In this document: in pieces, positions 11,401 to 48,820 of the stretch | Position numbering within the stretch: position 1 is the stretch's first letter | Layout: each line of letters begins with the position of its first letter | NCBI GenBank assembly: GCA_030141605.1 | Contig: JAQGDQ010000644.1 | Span: 51,001-115,000, forward strand | Length of the DNA stretch: 64,000 nucleotides | Direction: 5' to 3' | Source of the DNA: Tubiluchus corallicola | Lineage: Eukaryota; Priapulida; Priapulimorpha; Priapulimorphida; Tubiluchidae | The notes under the pieces: model-generated | What the model was told of the DNA's origin: nothing | Databases searched by the model: none | The model's input: the letters and a program-made list of their open reading frames with translations, nothing else | Made by a program: the position numbers and the translations under genes

Positions 11401-12175
11401 TAAACATACGAACATCAAGCCTGCGATGTATTTTTCTATATTAACTGACCATGTGCTCGTCTGCAAGATTTATTCTGTTTTTGTATTTTTCCGTTTGTCA
11501 GGCTACGGAAATGGAATAAATTTAACTGTTCCATTCCATAGAGACCCTTATACTGAATGCCCGAGTCACATAAGTCCCAATGGTATCTTGCAAAATGGTT
11601 TAATCAGTAACTTATAGTCGTAAGCGTTGTGCATTTCTTCCTATTAAACGAAACTAGACTATGTATTTCCACTAATTCACTTGCAATTTCATTTGACAAT
11701 AATAAAATCTAGAACCAGGCCAATATTTCTCCCGCTAACTAATGAAAAGTTGAGCATTTTTCATAACAGTGTTAGTCGGAGCTGCAGCTAAATGTCCCGA
11801 ACGTACCTGCTGCAGGGATGTGTGAAATAACTTGCACGCTGATTGGACAGTCAACTAAAATGATTGACATTTTGTTAGATGTCAATTTCTTACCGGACCG
11901 GACCGTACTGCCAGCCTTACTTACCGATACCATAGTACTCATTATAAAAAAACTTTTAAACTATATTTCAGAACCGACAAGACTGGCAATTCGTTGCGAT
12001 GGTTTTGGATCGTCTGCTGTTGCTAATCTTCTTTACGGTCTCAGTAGTTGGAACAGGATCAGTTATGATGGATGAGGAGGCCAACGTTATGTCTTTTGTG
12101 GACCAAGATAATATCATCTACGTTCATAGTCAACACTATGATCAATATAATACAACTTTGAGCTCGATTATGTAG
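3389..12175 (+). CDS. nAChR-A: non-alpha nicotinic acetylcholine receptor subunit (5' partial), exons 2-6 joined
   Basis: This is a Cys-loop ligand-gated cation channel subunit. The CDS joins 3389-3525, 4681-4725, 6713-6822, 8630-9596 and 11972-12175; all introns are GT-AG with phases 0,0,2,0. Without the missing signal-peptide exon it encodes about 487 residues, which is normal for the family. Visible in order are the N-terminal helix, the WxPD loop A (WTPDIVLFNN), a Cys-loop with 13 residues between the two cysteines, and loop B GTWD. M1 has its conserved proline, M2 starts GEKMTL, and M3 is followed by a cytoplasmic loop of about 100 residues with amphipathic MX and MA helices, then M4 and a long C-tail. 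The vicinal Cys pair of alpha subunits is absent, so it should contribute the complementary face or a structural position in a pentamer at the cell surface. It is a divergent paralogue of nAChR-B. A poly(A) signal follows at 12387. Exact subtype is not assignable by eye. Confidence 0.93.
3661..3863. mobile_element. Foldback/MITE-like element built of GCGTGATGCG motifs
   Basis: The left end GACTCCATGTGCGCGTAATG is mirrored at the right end, where the reverse complement reads GACTCTATTTGCGCGTAATG. Both ends continue with CGTGATGCGT. The interior carries more copies of CACGCATCACGCAT. This makes a roughly 200-bp stem-forming element in intron 2 of nAChR-A, with no ORF. No target duplication could be fixed by eye. 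Confidence 0.7.
4156..4536. mobile_element. MITE copy 1 (terminal inverted repeat element)
   Basis: The outer inverted repeat TTTTCACAGTT (4156-4166) pairs with AACTGTGAAAA (4526-4536). An inner inverted repeat near 4196 (GATCAAAGGTTAAATGTACC) pairs with its imperfect complement ending at 4498. A second copy at about 46130-46468 shares both the inner repeats and the interior, so this is a mobile family. It has no coding capacity. It ends about 145 bp upstream of nAChR-A exon 3. Confidence 0.8.
4681..4725 (+). CDS. nAChR-A exon 3 (45 nt)
   Basis: Encodes DEKNQILKSNVWERY between TTTTTAG and GTAAG, phase 0 on both sides. The 45-nt exon 3 with the DEKNQ..TNVW motif is a hallmark of nAChR genes. 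It differs from nAChR-B exon 3 by one residue (S for T). Confidence 0.96.
4858..5040 (-). repeat. AAAAATGGCACAGG minisatellite (intron 3 of nAChR-A)
   Basis: Degenerate tandem units of about 14-16 bp read AAAAATGGCACAGG on the plus strand. Longer sub-units include GGAAAAGTAGGTAAAAATGG. The reverse-complement version of the same array sits at 5943-6232. ORFs on the minus strand here (CHFYL.. repeats) are an artefact of the repeat. Confidence 0.85.
5355..5415. repeat. (TA)n dinucleotide microsatellite
   Basis: An essentially uninterrupted TA run of about 60 bp, with further AT-rich stretches to about 5495. It lies within intron 3 of nAChR-A. Confidence 0.95.
5943..6232 (+). repeat. CCTGTGCCATTTTT minisatellite, inverted relative to 4858-5040
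   Basis: Tandem units CCTGTGCCATTTTT and CCTATGCCATTTTTT repeat here. Longer phrases such as GTGCCATTTTTACTTACTTT are the reverse complement of phrases in 4858-5040. The two arrays are about 0.9 kb apart in the same intron and could base-pair in the pre-mRNA. The overlapping ORFs rich in PFFLCHF are repeat shadows. Confidence 0.88.
6713..6822 (+). CDS. nAChR-A exon 4 (110 nt)
   Basis: Encodes LWHDYQLTWNPDEND and continues to EKVWTPDIVLFN, ending in phase 2 (AA) before GTAAG. The 110-nt length and the loop D to loop A content (WxPD motif) are characteristic of nAChR exon 4. The acceptor is TTTTGTTACAG. Confidence 0.96.
6851..7463 (+). repeat. Dispersed repeat family 1, copy B
   Basis: This is the most complete copy of the family described at 951-1482, starting GGGAGACAGG and ending around TTTTGCTTTAA. 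It contains GGGCGAGCCCAACC and GATGACATCAC, which copy C shares. It begins only about 28 bp after nAChR-A exon 4, inside intron 4. No conserved ORF. Confidence 0.75.
7464..8629. other. Rest of nAChR-A intron 4
   Basis: No exon recognised. A stretch near 7980-8110 contains GCCCGCTAGGGC. On the minus strand it shows a weak resemblance to 5600-5700, both reading like SLRETFTTL or GLRDTFSTF, which suggests old copies of one repeat. The acceptor TTTTTCTAG ends at 8629. Confidence 0.4.
8630..9596 (+). CDS. nAChR-A exon 5 (Cys-loop, M1-M3, cytoplasmic loop)
   Basis: Large 967-nt exon, phase 2 in and phase 0 out (CAAAAG then GTAAAG). It encodes NADGNYEVDF, then WVPPAIFESSC, the Cys-loop and loop B GTWDI. 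Where alpha subunits carry vicinal cysteines the segment is VSPNYSVKASADD. M2 keeps the cation-selective intermediate-ring Glu (-1'), Thr 2', Ser 6' and Leu 9'. It has Asn at 16' (codon 9126-9128) and Ile at 20' (codon 9138-9140). M3, a short MX helix (WIRTLFLGFLPKLF) and a terminal MA helix (AIDFIIEHLRMEDEIQK) follow. Confidence 0.96.
9597..11971. other. nAChR-A intron 5
   Basis: 2.4 kb of AT-rich intron. I see no exon, known repeat or long simple repeat in it. A 63-codon ORF at 11426 has an acceptor-like TTTGTCAG, but its frame does not join exon 5. The true acceptor is TATTTCAG at 11964-11971. Confidence 0.6.
11972..12175 (+). CDS. nAChR-A exon 6 (M4 and C-terminal tail, stop TAG)
   Basis: Encodes NRQDWQFVAMVLDRLLLL, then the rest of M4, and ends DQYNTTLSSIM with TAG at 12173-12175. 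DW.FVAMVLDRL is the conserved start of nAChR M4. The extracellular tail after M4 is about 35 residues, longer than in many subunits. It is acidic and carries an NTT sequon close to the end. The phase-0 junction to exon 5 reads EIQK-NRQDW. Confidence 0.95.
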   Translation, partial: NRQDWQFVAMVLDRLLLLIFFTVSVVGTGSVMMDEEANVMSFVDQDNIIYVHSQHYDQYNTTLSSIM

Positions 12176-12386
12176 TTACGTGTTGTTTTGGTGTGGCCTG
12201 TCAATCCAAGTTAATTTTTGATTGAGGTGTGTATGGCAGGTACTGACTGATGAGTGGCAATAAGCTTGTTGGTCACATCCAGTTCAATTTTATTATTGCA
12301 TATTGGACTGTTGATAATGTCACACGAAATGCTCCTTAACAATTTTTTGCTAATTCTACCATGATTTTTACATACGTAATTATTAC

Positions 12387-12392
12387 AATAAA
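12387..12392 (+). promoter_or_regulatory. Putative poly(A) signal of nAChR-A
   Basis: AATAAA about 210 nt after the stop codon, in an AT-rich context, with a T-rich stretch following. It is the first canonical hexamer downstream of the stop. Confidence 0.55.
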
Positions 12393-12472
12393 ATAATATT
12401 TTGTAATACACATTTGTTTTCGGTGGATTCGATTAGTCTGTAGTGTGTGCTGAATGTTTTTCAGCCCTAAGG

Positions 12473-13050
12473 CAGAGGTGCAGCTAATGGAGGAGCAAGG
12501 GGAGCAACGGCGCCCCTTAGAACATTTTTCAAAATTGGCGCCTTTTCAACTATTTTTAGTTCACGTGTGCAGTTGCTGAATGATCTTTTAGTCGGCTGAA
12601 ATAGATAAAGTTCGACCTTGGTTTTACAATGGGGAGGATAGATTGTCTGGGTTAGCTTTACTTTCCAGTCAGTAAAAGAGAGTTGTCTACAGTAAGATGG
12701 ATTGTACTAAGTTACAAATTACTTTGCTAGAACGAAGCCCAGACGAAAGACACTGTTGTAGTACCTTCATGATACATTTTTCACAATCATTTTGTTTTCA
12801 TTTTACGTTAAAAATTAAAATAGTTAAATTACACACGTTATGTTTTGAGATTTTAGAGCTTACTGTAAAACTTTTTGTTGTGTTTTAATTTTAAATACAA
12901 AGTAACAAATATGTACTTCCTTTAAAACTGTACATTTCTCGTGTTTTCATTTTAAACACAAAATTAAAATGTATAATCATTGCGTTAAAAAATTGTTTGA
13001 TATGTGTCACGGCGCCTTTTTGTGTGCTTGCTCCCCCTAACTTTTGGGAG
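12473..13050. mobile_element. hAT-like non-autonomous element (probable)
   Basis: The left end reads CAGAGGTGCAGC followed by AAGGGGAGCAACGGCGCCCC. The right part reads GGCGCCTTTTTGTGTGCTTG followed by CTCCCCC, an imperfect inverted match to the left subterminal block. The CAG start and C-rich/G-rich subterminal arms are typical of many animal hAT-derived MITEs. The right terminus and target duplication are not resolved, and there is no transposase ORF. Confidence 0.5.
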
Positions 13051-13720
13051 AATAAAAATTTAGGGCGAGTTCAGGGCAACAATAGCAATAGTGATAAGTC
13101 TATCAGTACCGTTTCTTCCTATTAACTCGCTTAAAACTGAGACGTCAATTATCGCCCGGGCAAGAATGCAAACTGTGCACTTTTTCCGTATTTTATCCTT
13201 TGTATTATTTCGACCCGAAATTGAAAATTTCAAATCGATTTCTGAAAAAATACTGAAATTAAAAAGTTCAAACCGTAAATTGTGATAAACACATTAATTT
13301 TGCCAATGGCTGTTTTAAGATTAGCTTTATTTATTTTTTTATACTACGTGTTCGTTTCTTTTTGTGCAAGCTACCAAACTCAAACATACTTAACATATTT
13401 TATATGTATTGCATGCTGAAAAATCTAAAGATTCCACTTATAAAATTGAGCACAGGTATTACGTTACTTATGGATTAATCAAGTTGCGTAGAAAGACATT
13501 CGTAATATTCAATCTTCAAATAAGATTCCCAATCATATGTCACACTGTAACTGAAACGGACGTTAAAATTACAGTGCAAAAAAGGAAACTACCATGATAA
13601 CATAAACAACATCTCTTACATACAATGCAATTTTGGACACAATCGTTTCGCCAAAAATAAACCTAATTTCGTAGAAAGAGAGTTGAACGCTGCTACTACT
13701 CTAGTTGTGTAGCACTAGCA
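13051..13720. other. Intergenic segment, nothing recognised
   Basis: AT-rich sequence with short random ORFs only. It separates the hAT-like element from the CAG/CAC minisatellite. Confidence 0.5.
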
Positions 13721-14197
13721 GTACCAACACAATCAGCAGCAGCGCCAACACCACCAACACCAGCATAATCAGCAACAGCGCCAACACCACCAACACAAGC
13801 ACAATCAGCAGCAGCCTCAACACCCTCAACACCATCAGCAGCAGCGCCAACACCACCAACGACAGTGCAATCAGCAGCAGCCTCAACACATCATCAGCAG
13901 CAGCGCCAACACCACCAACGACAGCACAATCAGCAGCAGCGCCAACACCACCAACACCAGCACAATCAGCAGCAGTCCCAACACCACCAACACCAGCACA
14001 ATCAGCAGCAGTCCCAACACCACCAACGCCAGCACAATCAGCAGCAACCCCAACACCACCAACACCAGCACAGTCAGCAGCAGCCTCAACACCCCCAACA
14101 CCATCAGCAGCAGTCCCAACACCACCAACACCAGCATAATCAGCAACAGCACCAACACTACCAACACCAGCACAATTAGCAGCAACCCCAACACCAC
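13721..14197 (+). repeat. 36-bp CAG/CAC-rich minisatellite
   Basis: A degenerate 36-bp unit of the form CAGCAGCAGTCCCAACACC plus ACCAACACCAGCACAAT repeats about 13 times, with internal 9-bp periodicity. Because 36 is a multiple of 3, both strands carry long ORFs (QSAAVPTPPTPA or QQQSQHHQHQHN on plus; VLVVLGLLLI on minus). None has a start context, splice support or recognisable homology, so I treat the array as noncoding. It lies between nAChR-A and nAChR-B. Confidence 0.88.
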
Positions 14198-15419
14198 ATC
14201 TATGCGAAAGATTGTATAAGTTGAACAGTTCATAGGAATTTGAACTTTCTATCAAATTATAAAATGACAAATGTTAAAGTACATGTTGTATTATTAAATT
14301 AATCGCTTTGTCTTCTTGTATGTAAATAATATCAGAGCTTGTTTTTTGTTGTCAGTGTTTAATATTTATTTTGCTACTAGTTTACTTATTTTTTATTTTA
14401 CTACTGTACATGCGTGTCCGAAATAAATGATATTAATAATAAACCAAATAATATATTGATTGTGCCATCGTGCTTCCTATTTAATTTTGGTAGACTTATT
14501 TAAAATATAGCTGCCACTTGCTGCGCTGTCGTTGCTGGACGTATGTGAATGGGACTCTTAAACCGTAACCAATGTTTAAAAGACATTAGTAATTAACGTT
14601 GGCTTGTTTTAGCGCAAAACAAATTCCAACTGCACAGAAGCCTTGCGCCTAAGCGCTTGGGAACTGAAGCCGACGTTAGCATTTTTCTCAGACCAACAAG
14701 CGGCTGTTCCTATCTATACTTAGCTTGCCGACACAGTTTCAGTTTTCAGTGTATGCATTAAGTAAGGCTAAAGAAGTGGGAAACAGTGTGAGTAATTATA
14801 GGCAGCCCACGTTCACAGTTTAGTTGCCGATGCTTCGGCGTCTTTATATGATCCTTTGGCTGTGTCAGGAGATTCCTTTGGAAAATCTGAGGATTTAACG
14901 TTCTAGAGCACCCGACACTTGTGTTTCGACCTCGTTTCTAAGCGTCAAGCTTTCTGCGAAAAATTTCTTTCCCAATGGGAAGTTACAGACTTTGAAAGTT
15001 GAGATGTGAAGCCAAAATAAACTTGTTAATGTAATAGTTTGTATATAAAAGATAATCCGTAATGTGGTGTACACGATTTCTGTATGTAATCAGTGGTAAC
15101 GTAACGTGCTTGCAAAAAACGTGCGCCTACGTGTTTCAGTTTTCTGCGAACTAAAATCATTTTTCGTGAAACATAGCTTTCTGTTTAGCTGTGAAGCCAC
15201 AATCATTTGTAGCAAGAGTCATAGTTTTCTGCGTAGAGGGCAGCACCGTCGGTTTATTGGCTTCCGGGCTCCCAGGACTTCGCGGGAGATGGGTTGTAAT
15301 GTGGTTAAGTCAGATTAAAGTGTGCACAGTGGAATGGAGACAGACTCTTAAGCAATCATGAGTTAATGACATTGAGGTGCGTGACAGATGTGATCTAAGC
15401 GTCAAACATAGGTGAGAGG
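14198..15419 (+). promoter_or_regulatory. Upstream region of nAChR-B (inferred promoter/5' UTR)
   Basis: This is the 1.2 kb before the inferred signal-peptide exon. CpG dinucleotides become more frequent from about 15100, with a relatively GC-rich patch at 15230-15300 (CTTCCGGGCTCCCAGG). No clear TATA box was seen at a convincing distance. A CTCF-like motif lies at 15233-15245. The transcription start cannot be fixed from sequence, and the promoter role is inferred only from position. Confidence 0.35.
15233..15245 (+). promoter_or_regulatory. CTCF-like motif upstream of nAChR-B
   Basis: GTAGAGGGCAGCA resembles the conserved AGRKGGCRSYR core of the CTCF site. The identical 13-mer occurs again, in the same orientation, at 43842-43854 beyond the nAChR-B 3' end. 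Motif match by eye only. Confidence 0.3.
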
Positions 15420-42976
<27,557 letters not shown>

Positions 42977-43140
42977 GCTGCACTTGTCCTTCGTTTGCTT
43001 TCCCAAATTCGCTTAGGACAGCATTTTGTAAAACCAAATACAGCTGGCACTTCACTTGCAAAATTTTCACGGAATGTAAACGTCCGTGACTACGAGCAGC
43101 GTTCATACATGGCTTTAGAAAATTGTTTAGAAAATACTTT

Positions 43141-43168
43141 AATAAATTATAAAATTTAATAAAATAAA
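43141..43168 (+). promoter_or_regulatory. Putative poly(A) signals of nAChR-B
   Basis: Three AATAAA hexamers (43141, 43158, 43163) lie 165-190 nt after the stop codon in an A-rich stretch. A later AATAAA at 43589 is an alternative. Confidence 0.55.
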
Positions 43169-43841
43169 CAAGAAAAAAATAGCAAGAACATGAGTCAAAG
43201 AGAATTCAAGCGACCAATGAAAATAATTAATATGAATTTTCGTGTGAATTTGATTGACACGAAAATTATTTTTCCATTTTAATTTTCCCTTTTAGATTAA
43301 CGTTGTGCTGTGCTTGCTTCTGATCGTAAATCGGTTAAGTTTTTACACAAAATGGCAGAACTCGTTTATTTTTCGGAAAAACAAGGTTAAATTTTCTTGA
43401 AAACTACAAAGGTTTGGTTATAACAACAAACACGTACATTCACTTTACGAAAAAAATGGAGCCTGATGTTTTTGCTTATATCGTAATTCTAATACGGCCG
43501 TCTTTGAGTGTAAATATATGCGTGTTGTGTGAAATATTTAATAATGCAAACTTTTGTGTGTTGTTATAACTGTGATCAAAATGAACAAAATAAAACGGCT
43601 TTATAGTAAATTTCCACGCGCTTTTATAGTTTTATATTTTATATTTGGTTACAAGGCAATAATTTTACAATTTAAATTCGACCTACTTATAAGAAAAAAT
43701 GCAACAATAGTTAGATAAAATAATATTACGCAGATGTCAAAATTGCACGAGTTCAATCTGAATTTAGAATTTGCAATGCTCTGTAGCCTGTTTTTGCCTC
43801 GTTTTGTGAACAGCGTTTTAGTAAATCCATTTTGTCACACA

Positions 43842-43854
43842 GTAGAGGGCAGCA
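43842..43854 (+). promoter_or_regulatory. CTCF-like motif downstream of nAChR-B
   Basis: GTAGAGGGCAGCA, identical to 15233-15245 and in the same orientation. It is located about 870 bp after the nAChR-B stop codon. Confidence 0.3.
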
Positions 43855-44514
43855 GAAGCCGGCATACTATTACATACAACATACAGTCTCTTTTATAGAT
43901 CAAAACTATTTAAACTAGGAATAGTAAGCTTCTTTTTCAGTTTACTGGTTGGTTACTGGTTTGTGTTGTTAATTGCTCTACAGTTTGTGTAGTTTTCAAC
44001 TGCAGAATTTCTTAAAAATATTCTATTCTTTACCTTTCTATCTCAGAAAACATTTTCGGGCATACGTAGCAGCGGGCTTATTGAGGGACCGTGTAATAGT
44101 CACACATGGTTTTGAAACTAAGAACCTTCGCGGAAATACCACTTAGTGTCTTGTACGTTTGTAAATTTTTTTCGTTTTTTGACACCTAAAGATAATCCTC
44201 GGTGGTAGAGTAAAACGTCGTCTATTTTCATTTATTGTGAGATTTTTCACTAATTATATATAAACTTTATTATTTATTTTAATTAGGTTTACAAAACAGT
44301 ATAAGTGATCACAGTATTTCCTCTATGCGCAATACATGAAAAATGTAGTGCATTTTAGTTAAATACAGATATGTAAATCTGAGCATAGAAGTTTTCAGAA
44401 TATAATTATTGAAATAATTAATTCAGTGATACATCTGTCCATACAGTTAATTCAAAAATACCAGTTATTCATTAATTGGTACTTAAAAACTGAAATGTAC
44501 AAAACCAATACAAT

Positions 44515-44884
44515 ACAGATACAATACAATACAATACAGTACAGTGCAGTGCAGTGCAGTGCAGTGCAGTGCAGTGCAGTGCAGTGCAGTGCAGTGCAGT
44601 GCAGTGCAGTGCAGTACAGTACAGTACAGTACAGTGCAGTGCAGTACAGTACAGTACAGTACAGTACAGTACAGTACAGTACAGTACAGTACAGTACAGT
44701 ACAGTACAGTACAGTACAGTACAGTACAGTACAGTACAGTACAGTACAGTACAGTACAGTACAGTACAGTACAGTACAGTACAGTACAGTACAGTACAGT
44801 ACAGTACAGTACAGTACAGTACAGTACAATACAATACAATACAATACAATACAATACAATACAATACAATACAATACAGTACAG
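44515..44884. repeat. ACAGT/GCAGT/ACAAT pentanucleotide array
   Basis: A strict 5-bp period over about 370 bp arranged in blocks. A few ACAAT come first, then about 14 GCAGT, a short ACAGT block, two GCAGT, a long ACAGT block of over 35 units, then about 11 ACAAT and two ACAGT. The unit variants differ only by A/G transitions. ORFs in every frame (VQYST, LYCTV) are artefacts. Confidence 0.96.
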
Positions 44885-45000
44885 ATAGGATAGCAGAACA
44901 ATGATTCTCAATACACATCAGCTCGTAAGCCCATATAAAACTGTAAGTTTAATAACTAGTACTTAAATCAAAAATACAACACCAAGCTTCAACATTCGTG

Positions 45001-45090
45001 TATCATCATCAGCATCATCGGCATCATCATCATCATCATCATCGTCACCACCACCACCACCACCACCATCACCATCATCGTCATCATAAT
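45001..45090. repeat. (CAT)n/(CAC)n array
   Basis: CATCAT units with GGC, AGC and CGT interruptions surround a CAC block. Confidence 0.93.
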
Positions 45091-46129
45091 TATTAAAAAA
45101 AGAGCAAATCACGATGTTTTACAAAGCAAACCTAGAAGGTCACAATGCAGCTAATGAGACAAAAATAACTTTCACTTCGTTTGCCAATTTTACTGTCAAT
45201 ACAGGCGTCAAGAATACAAAACTGGCTTTCAAATATAAGACTTGGTAATCTGCTACATCAGTCAAAGCGCTGAAAGTATATTTTAACAGCATGCGTGGTA
45301 CTATAACTACTTTTCGCAAACAGGAGCAACAAACAGTTCCTTTAACTACTGTTTGTAATAACGTACATGGCTTTCCGTTTGAGTAATTGCTAATGTCCAA
45401 GCACTTCGTCATAGTGGCCTACTGGCCGCTTATCTAACATTGAATCTTATAAAGGTCGTTTGTCGAACTCACAAGGTTCAGGACTCGCTACTTTGGCGGG
45501 ATTACCGTTCAGACAAAGCATCAGAGAAAGTTGTCTGCACGCAATGCTTTTAACTAGTCATATAGTTAGTCAAGATAACGAAGTTAATTTTTCAGATTTG
45601 CGGTGACAAAATTTTCTTGTTTTTCAAACAATGGTTTGGTGAACGAATACCCCGGTTAAAGGTCAAGGGTACAGGCCATCGGTCAATTCCAGTGGCTGCT
45701 TAACTGCTGAGGTATCAATTACTAAAGCTACCCACCCAATGATCAATGGTGCGCCCACCTTCCACGTAGTTGCCTCTTCTCGTCATTCCAAACATTCACA
45801 ATCACAATTAGTCGTTACAGGACCTGTAGACCTTTTTCATAGGAAATAATGATGCAGCATGAGATTTCATCACTTGTGAGATTGGAAAGAAAAAAATTAC
45901 TGATGTCTTTAGTGTTTGATTTTCGAGTATGATGAATTATAGTAGACATTAAAAGAAACGGGTTTTCGTTGCCGAGTTACCAATTGCAGCCTGAGATAAA
46001 GAAACATGTCTCGTTTATAGAGCCAATCGAATAACCTTTGCTAAATCACAAATTGCATCACAATTTTGCTTCTCTGTTCGCAAATTACTATACATCCATT
46101 TTGAATCAGTTAGGTGACCACTTACAAGC

Positions 46130-46468
46130 TTTCTCACCGTGATGATGATCGTGAAAAGGTCAAAGGTTAAGTGTACCAGACAACGCATTTGTGTAGGTAC
46201 ACTTGACAATGCCTTGCAGCCCACGTTATGGTAACAGTAACAGTTTTAACAGCAAGCTAGAACCTTACCTAGTTCATTTTTCTCTTGTTCTCAAGCAAGA
46301 TCCTGCTAGTAAATAAGATCCTCTACGCACAAACTAAATTGTTACTGCACTTCGGCTTTGCTTTATCCACATGTCACCTGACGGTTGTAGTTAAGACGCG
46401 TTGCTGTGGTACACTTAACCTTTGACCTGCAGCAACTGCGCGCGCGCACACGCACAACGAAACAGCTA
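46130..46468. mobile_element. MITE copy 2 (partner of 4156-4536)
   Basis: The inner terminal inverted repeat GGTCAAAGGTTAAGTGTACC, starting near 46158, is matched by its complement GGTACACTTAACCTTTGACC ending near 46430. The interior block ACCTTACCTAGTTCATTTTT is shared with copy 1. The outermost TTTTCACAGTT arm of copy 1 is decayed here. Confidence 0.8.
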
Positions 46469-47396
46469 AAGGTTAATTCTATGTGCAGATATAAACGAGA
46501 TTGCATTTATTCAAAGCAGAACACGCAAATCATTACGAATTGATGGTAATAAATCTACAATAGCCATGAGTGAAACAGAATTAGCTGCCATTATCAAAAC
46601 TGAATTTTACGACAGTGACTGAACAAAATATTCCTTATTTTAAGCTCATCAACTTTATGCTACAATGTAAAAAAATCTACCGGGAACAATTGTAACCGTG
46701 GCAGCTCAAATATCGTTAGAGTATGATGTCATCATTTTTGCACTTATTAATTTTACTAGAGCCATGCTACAAAACTCGGGAGAATAAAGATGCAGAGCAT
46801 GCTTGAATTGAAATGAATTTGTTTTAGTATTTTAGAAATTACAAGACGTATACTCGTAAGACACGTAAAGAGCAAAAATGTTCCTTTATTTCCATTACTG
46901 TCCAACAAAAATTTGCAACTACTCAGATAAAAACTTTAAAAAATAGCTAACAAATTTAACCCTAGCGAGGAATAAGAAAATCCTGAAGACGCACGTGGTT
47001 TGCTTAAATTATAGAAACACTACGGATTTTTCTGGGTACCCAGTCATATCAATAGAGTCTGCTACCATTTCTGTTTGGAAAAAGGGCATCCCAGTAGCGG
47101 ACTAAGTATTGGCTTCCAATAAACCTGATTTCAGCTTATGATCCGACAAGAAGTCGTAATCATACAATTTGCGAAACATCCAGGGAGGGTTTCCATAAGC
47201 ACAAGCTCTAGACACTACTTACCCTTTATCAGCACCACCTCCCATTCAGTGTTTGTGTATACTGCAGACTCTGCAGTAAAATTGTAATTCCCCAGGTTAA
47301 CACGGAAGTGTAGTAGTCCCACTTTCATAGCAATTAGATTTTTGACTAGCTCTTACTTATTACAACTAGCGTATTCTAATTAAAACATATTATTCT

Positions 47397-47966
47397 TAAA
47401 GGAAGACAGGATGATTTTTCATATTCTGCCCAATTTTCAAGTAAGGTAAAAAGTATACATTTTAACATCAACAATATTGTAAAACCGTTTCTGATAATTA
47501 AATAATAGATTAAAATCTTAACAAACGACGGGCGAGCCCAACTAGTGATGACATCACAAGCTAACTTAATTTTCATGAACGTGTTGCGTGTGCTTGCGAA
47601 AGCGAAAACTGAAGTACAGTGTTACTCTAAGAAATTCAGATATAAATTTCAAATTTACCGCTCTCATCACGCAGCGCTGTCGAACGAGTGTAGTTCTTCA
47701 TGAAATTAACACATCTGAACTGAGAGGTACAGCGCCTGTTTTTGTGCAACGGTTTTCGAAATGCAGGCTCTAATGCCCGTCTAACTAGCAAATGGCGAAA
47801 TGCGTGTAACATCGAAGAACTAGTGGCGCGAATGCGAAATTGTGTTTGTGTGGTAATAATTCTTTCACGTAAGTCAGTTTTTGAAAAATAGTACGTTTCC
47901 TTTCAGTATTTTAAAAACTAGGTTATTTTGACCTACAGTTTAAGATTGGGTACATTTTTGCTTTAA
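47397..47966 (+). repeat. Dispersed repeat family 1, copy C
   Basis: Starts AAAGGAAGACAGGATG and ends near TTTTTGCTTTAA. It shares the ordered blocks GACGGGCGAGCCCAACTAG, GATGACATCAC and CTGAACTGAGAGGTACAG with copy B, and CCCGTCTAACTAGC with copies A and B. Confidence 0.75.
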
Positions 47967-48820
47967 TGACATGATTTGTGTGACACTTAATATCTTTATC
48001 ATCAATGGCTTCCTCAATTGAAGTTTTCTTGTGTTTAAGGTGCTAACAATTAAATCTGTTTTAATTGTTAAGTGCTCCAGTTGGGCTCGATATTAACTAA
48101 AATCAGCATGTTTTTAGTGTGTAAAATCTGTTGTGAGTTTTAATCGCAAGATGTTTGGTCATGTGGTTTTTGAAATGCCCGGAGTATGATTATCAAATCT
48201 GAGTGCAATTTCCTTAACCAAATTAAACTTTTTTCTATATACCACATCTAATCCTAGAGCTGTTTATAAGTATTTTATTTTATTTTATTATCACATTGTC
48301 ATATAATTTTAATTATATTATAAAATATTCACACAATAACTAATGCAAATGAAATGGTGGTAGTTAATAGTACGTAATGGTTGAAGTATCTCAACTGCAA
48401 CAAAATCGAAGAAATCTCAATTTTGCTTGAATTATTTAAGCTCTTTTTAGGCAAACACACAGACGGTTACACATAAACAAAAGAACACAGTGTGTGGGAA
48501 AGGGGGCCAAGTGCAATTTGTATAGAAATATAATAATAACAATAAAACCGACGCCATGCTTCTTTTGTAAATGATTTATTTCTATAACTCAATAAAGCTA
48601 TGATAGCATGGCGTCACGCAGCTAGTATCAAAACGCAGCAGCAGATGTCTCTGTCAGACGACTGCGCTCTCTATGTTAATCCAACGGAAGCCAGAGCCAC
48701 AGCCGCAACCATCTGACAGATCGTCCATTTACGACATGGTGAATGAAGAAGCCAGGTACCGCGTGCTTTAATCGTAACACGTGTTCTGTGAAGCATCCAG
48801 GGAAAGTTTCTGTGGGCGCA

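Larger units (their letters stand above)
42977..48820. other. Intergenic region between nAChR-B and nAChR-C
   Basis: Holds the nAChR-B 3' UTR, an ACAGT array, a CAT/CAC array, MITE copy 2 and dispersed repeat family 1 copy C. 43170-44420, 45090-46130, 46470-47396 and 47967-48540 show nothing recognisable. At 48550-48614 GACGCCATGC and GCATGGCGTC form a small perfect inverted repeat, shortly upstream of nAChR-C. No promoter element could be identified with confidence. Confidence 0.5.

Noticed and set aside
11426-11617. Alternative terminal exon of nAChR-A in intron 5
   Set aside because: An acceptor-like TTTGTCAG precedes an open frame, but its phase does not fit exon 5 (phase 0 reads into a stop after five codons), and it lacks M4.
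44426-44918. Overlapping ORFs in all six frames
   Set aside because: A 5-bp repeat without stops in any frame; not coding.
48743-48820. Upstream in-frame ATG as the start of nAChR-C
   Set aside because: Would add 26 residues before the signal peptide and has a poor Kozak context; the ATG at 48821 starts directly with the leader.
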